Of a stretch of 64,000 nucleotides of DNA, positions 63,199 through 64,000 are shown one piece after another. This stretch comes from Demequina maris (GTDB lineage: Bacteria; Actinomycetota; Actinomycetes; Actinomycetales; Demequinaceae), in the NCBI RefSeq assembly GCF_000971155.1, contig NZ_BBLX01000001.1, positions 227,879-291,878 on the forward strand, given 5' to 3'. Under the pieces are notes generated by a model. It did not search any database, was not told where the DNA came from, and was given only the letters and a program-made list of their open reading frames with translations. Each line of letters begins with the position of its first letter. Within the stretch, counting starts at the first letter, position 1. Position numbers and translations under genes: made by a program.

Positions 63199-64000
63199 TC
63201 AGTTCGCGACGGGCGAGAACGTGTCGTACTGCTCGATGACGAACCGGATGCGGTCGATCGCGTCGGCGTCGAGCCCGGCGTCGCCGGTGACCTGGTGGAG
63301 GCCGTCGACGGCGAGGTTGCCGTACTTGTGTCCCGCATCCTCAGGCACCGCCGTCGACAGGATGAGGTCGACGACGCCCTGGAACGCCGTGACCACCGGG
63401 ATCCACACCATGTCGTCGCTCACGGACTCCGAGCGCTGGCCCGGCTTGAGCCATTCCGGCTCGGCCCAGATCACGCGCGGGCCGATCCACACGATGGGGT
63501 CGTTGCCGTGCTGCAGGTACGCGAGCCGCGTGGAGTCCCACGCTCCCCCGAGCGTCTCGAGCCCGCCCCAAGCATCGGCCCACCGCACGTGCTCGCCGTC
63601 GTCGAGCACCGGCAGGGTGTACGGGCTGCCCTCGTCGCGGGCGTCCTGCTCCTGGCTCCAGATCGGCGTGAACGACGGCGTGCCGGCCAGCACCGCACCC
63701 TCGGTGGAGGCGAGCAGGTCCGCCGCGTCGTCGTAAGCGGCCTGGATCCCGAAGCTTCCGAGGCTGAGCCCATACACGACCAGCTGCGGCCGATCGTCCT
63801 CGGGGAGCGTGGCCCACCACTCTGTGACGGCGTGGACGAGCGCGGACGTGCCGTCCTGCGACAGGTCGGGCGTGAGCAACGCGGACACCGGGCTGCCGGT
63901 GGCGCCGTACTGCAGCGCGACGAGGGCGGTATCGCCGGCGTGCAGGTACTCGAAGCCGTCGATCGCGGCCGGGTCCAGCCACCCGGAGCCCGTGGTCCCG
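63199..64000 (-). CDS. Alpha/beta-hydrolase-family membrane protein (Abhydrolase_9 type), N-terminus outside window
   Basis: The last about 267 residues are visible: GTTGSGWLDPAAIDGFEYLHAGDTALVALQYGA, then VYGLSLGSFGIQAAYDDAADLL with the nucleophile elbow G-x-S-x-G (YGLSLGS), and GLHQVTGDAGL near the end with a likely catalytic His. This pattern matches the actinobacterial Abhydrolase_9 family, whose members have an N-terminal membrane region (not visible here). Function is unknown; lipid or ester hydrolysis at the membrane is the family guess. Confidence 0.78.
   Translation of the reverse strand, partial: GTTGSGWLDPAAIDGFEYLHAGDTALVALQYGATGSPVSALLTPDLSQDGTSALVHAVTEWWATLPEDDRPQLVVYGLSLGSFGIQAAYDDAADLLASTEGAVLAGTPSFTPIWSQEQDARDEGSPYTLPVLDDGEHVRWADAWGGLETLGGAWDSTRLAYLQHGNDPIVWIGPRVIWAEPEWLKPGQRSESVSDDMVWIPVVTAFQGVVDLILSTAVPEDAGHKYGNLAVDGLHQVTGDAGLDADAIDRIRFVIEQYDTFSPVAN

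Overview
The window is about 73% G+C, uses almost only G/C-ending codons, mixes Shine-Dalgarno and apparently leaderless starts, and carries typical actinobacterial families (RamB-type regulator, FabG4/HtdX-like lipid enzymes, NlpC/P60 and VanY wall hydrolases, an Abhydrolase_9-type membrane hydrolase). It is chromosomal DNA of an Actinomycetota member, most likely a Micrococcales relative such as Cellulomonadaceae or Demequinaceae; this placement is inferred from gene content and composition only. An oxygen-independent ribonucleotide reductase (NrdDG), a complete glyoxylate shunt, a glutamate decarboxylase and a V/A-type rotary ATPase suggest a facultatively anaerobic, acid- and starvation-tolerant heterotroph.

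Layout. 1-4.2 kb: end of a NUDIX gene, a DUF2254 membrane protein, glutathione peroxidase, a YitT-type membrane protein and an MFS exporter. 4.3-12.3 kb: a fatty-acid block (acyl-CoA oxidase-like enzyme and TetR regulator on one strand; thiolase, FabG4-like reductase, MaoC hydratase and acyl-CoA ligase on the other) around a clear palindromic operator. 12.3-16.6 kb: amide and amine nitrogen release (glutaminase, TetR with its own operator, amidase, agmatine deiminase). 16.6-18 kb: an odd island with a 17-bp inverted repeat and a membrane-anchored orphan gene broken at a C8 tract. 18-21 kb: nrdD-nrdG with tandem NrdR-like boxes. 21-29 kb: VanY carboxypeptidase, a dihydroorotate-dehydrogenase-like protein, an FAD enzyme, a phosphodiester glycosidase plus GT2-GtrA glycosyltransferase pair and a PLP decarboxylase, ending at a large palindrome. 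29-36.5 kb: MetE-like protein, aminotransferase, malate synthase and isocitrate lyase, with a divergent RamB-type regulator. 36.5-41.5 kb: small membrane proteins, glutamate decarboxylase, NlpC/P60 protein and aldose epimerase. 41.5-55 kb: YhgE-like protein plus MMPL transporter with an unusual degenerate ABC-ATPase-like tail, then small stress, lipid-binding and redox proteins. 55-63 kb: a ten-gene operon (H-C-I-K-F-E-A-B-D-usp) in which every neighbouring pair of reading frames overlaps. The window ends inside a membrane serine-hydrolase gene.

The most unusual features are: a 10-mer, GGACGATGCG, found 21 times by eye on both strands, in genes and between them, where base composition predicts about 0.3; the MMPL-pseudoABC fusion; the C-tract frameshifted orphan next to a 17-bp inverted repeat; a near-perfect 48-bp palindrome between convergent genes; and the tightly overlapping V-ATPase operon with shortened I and F subunits. 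No tRNA, rRNA, CRISPR array, insertion sequence or phage gene was seen.
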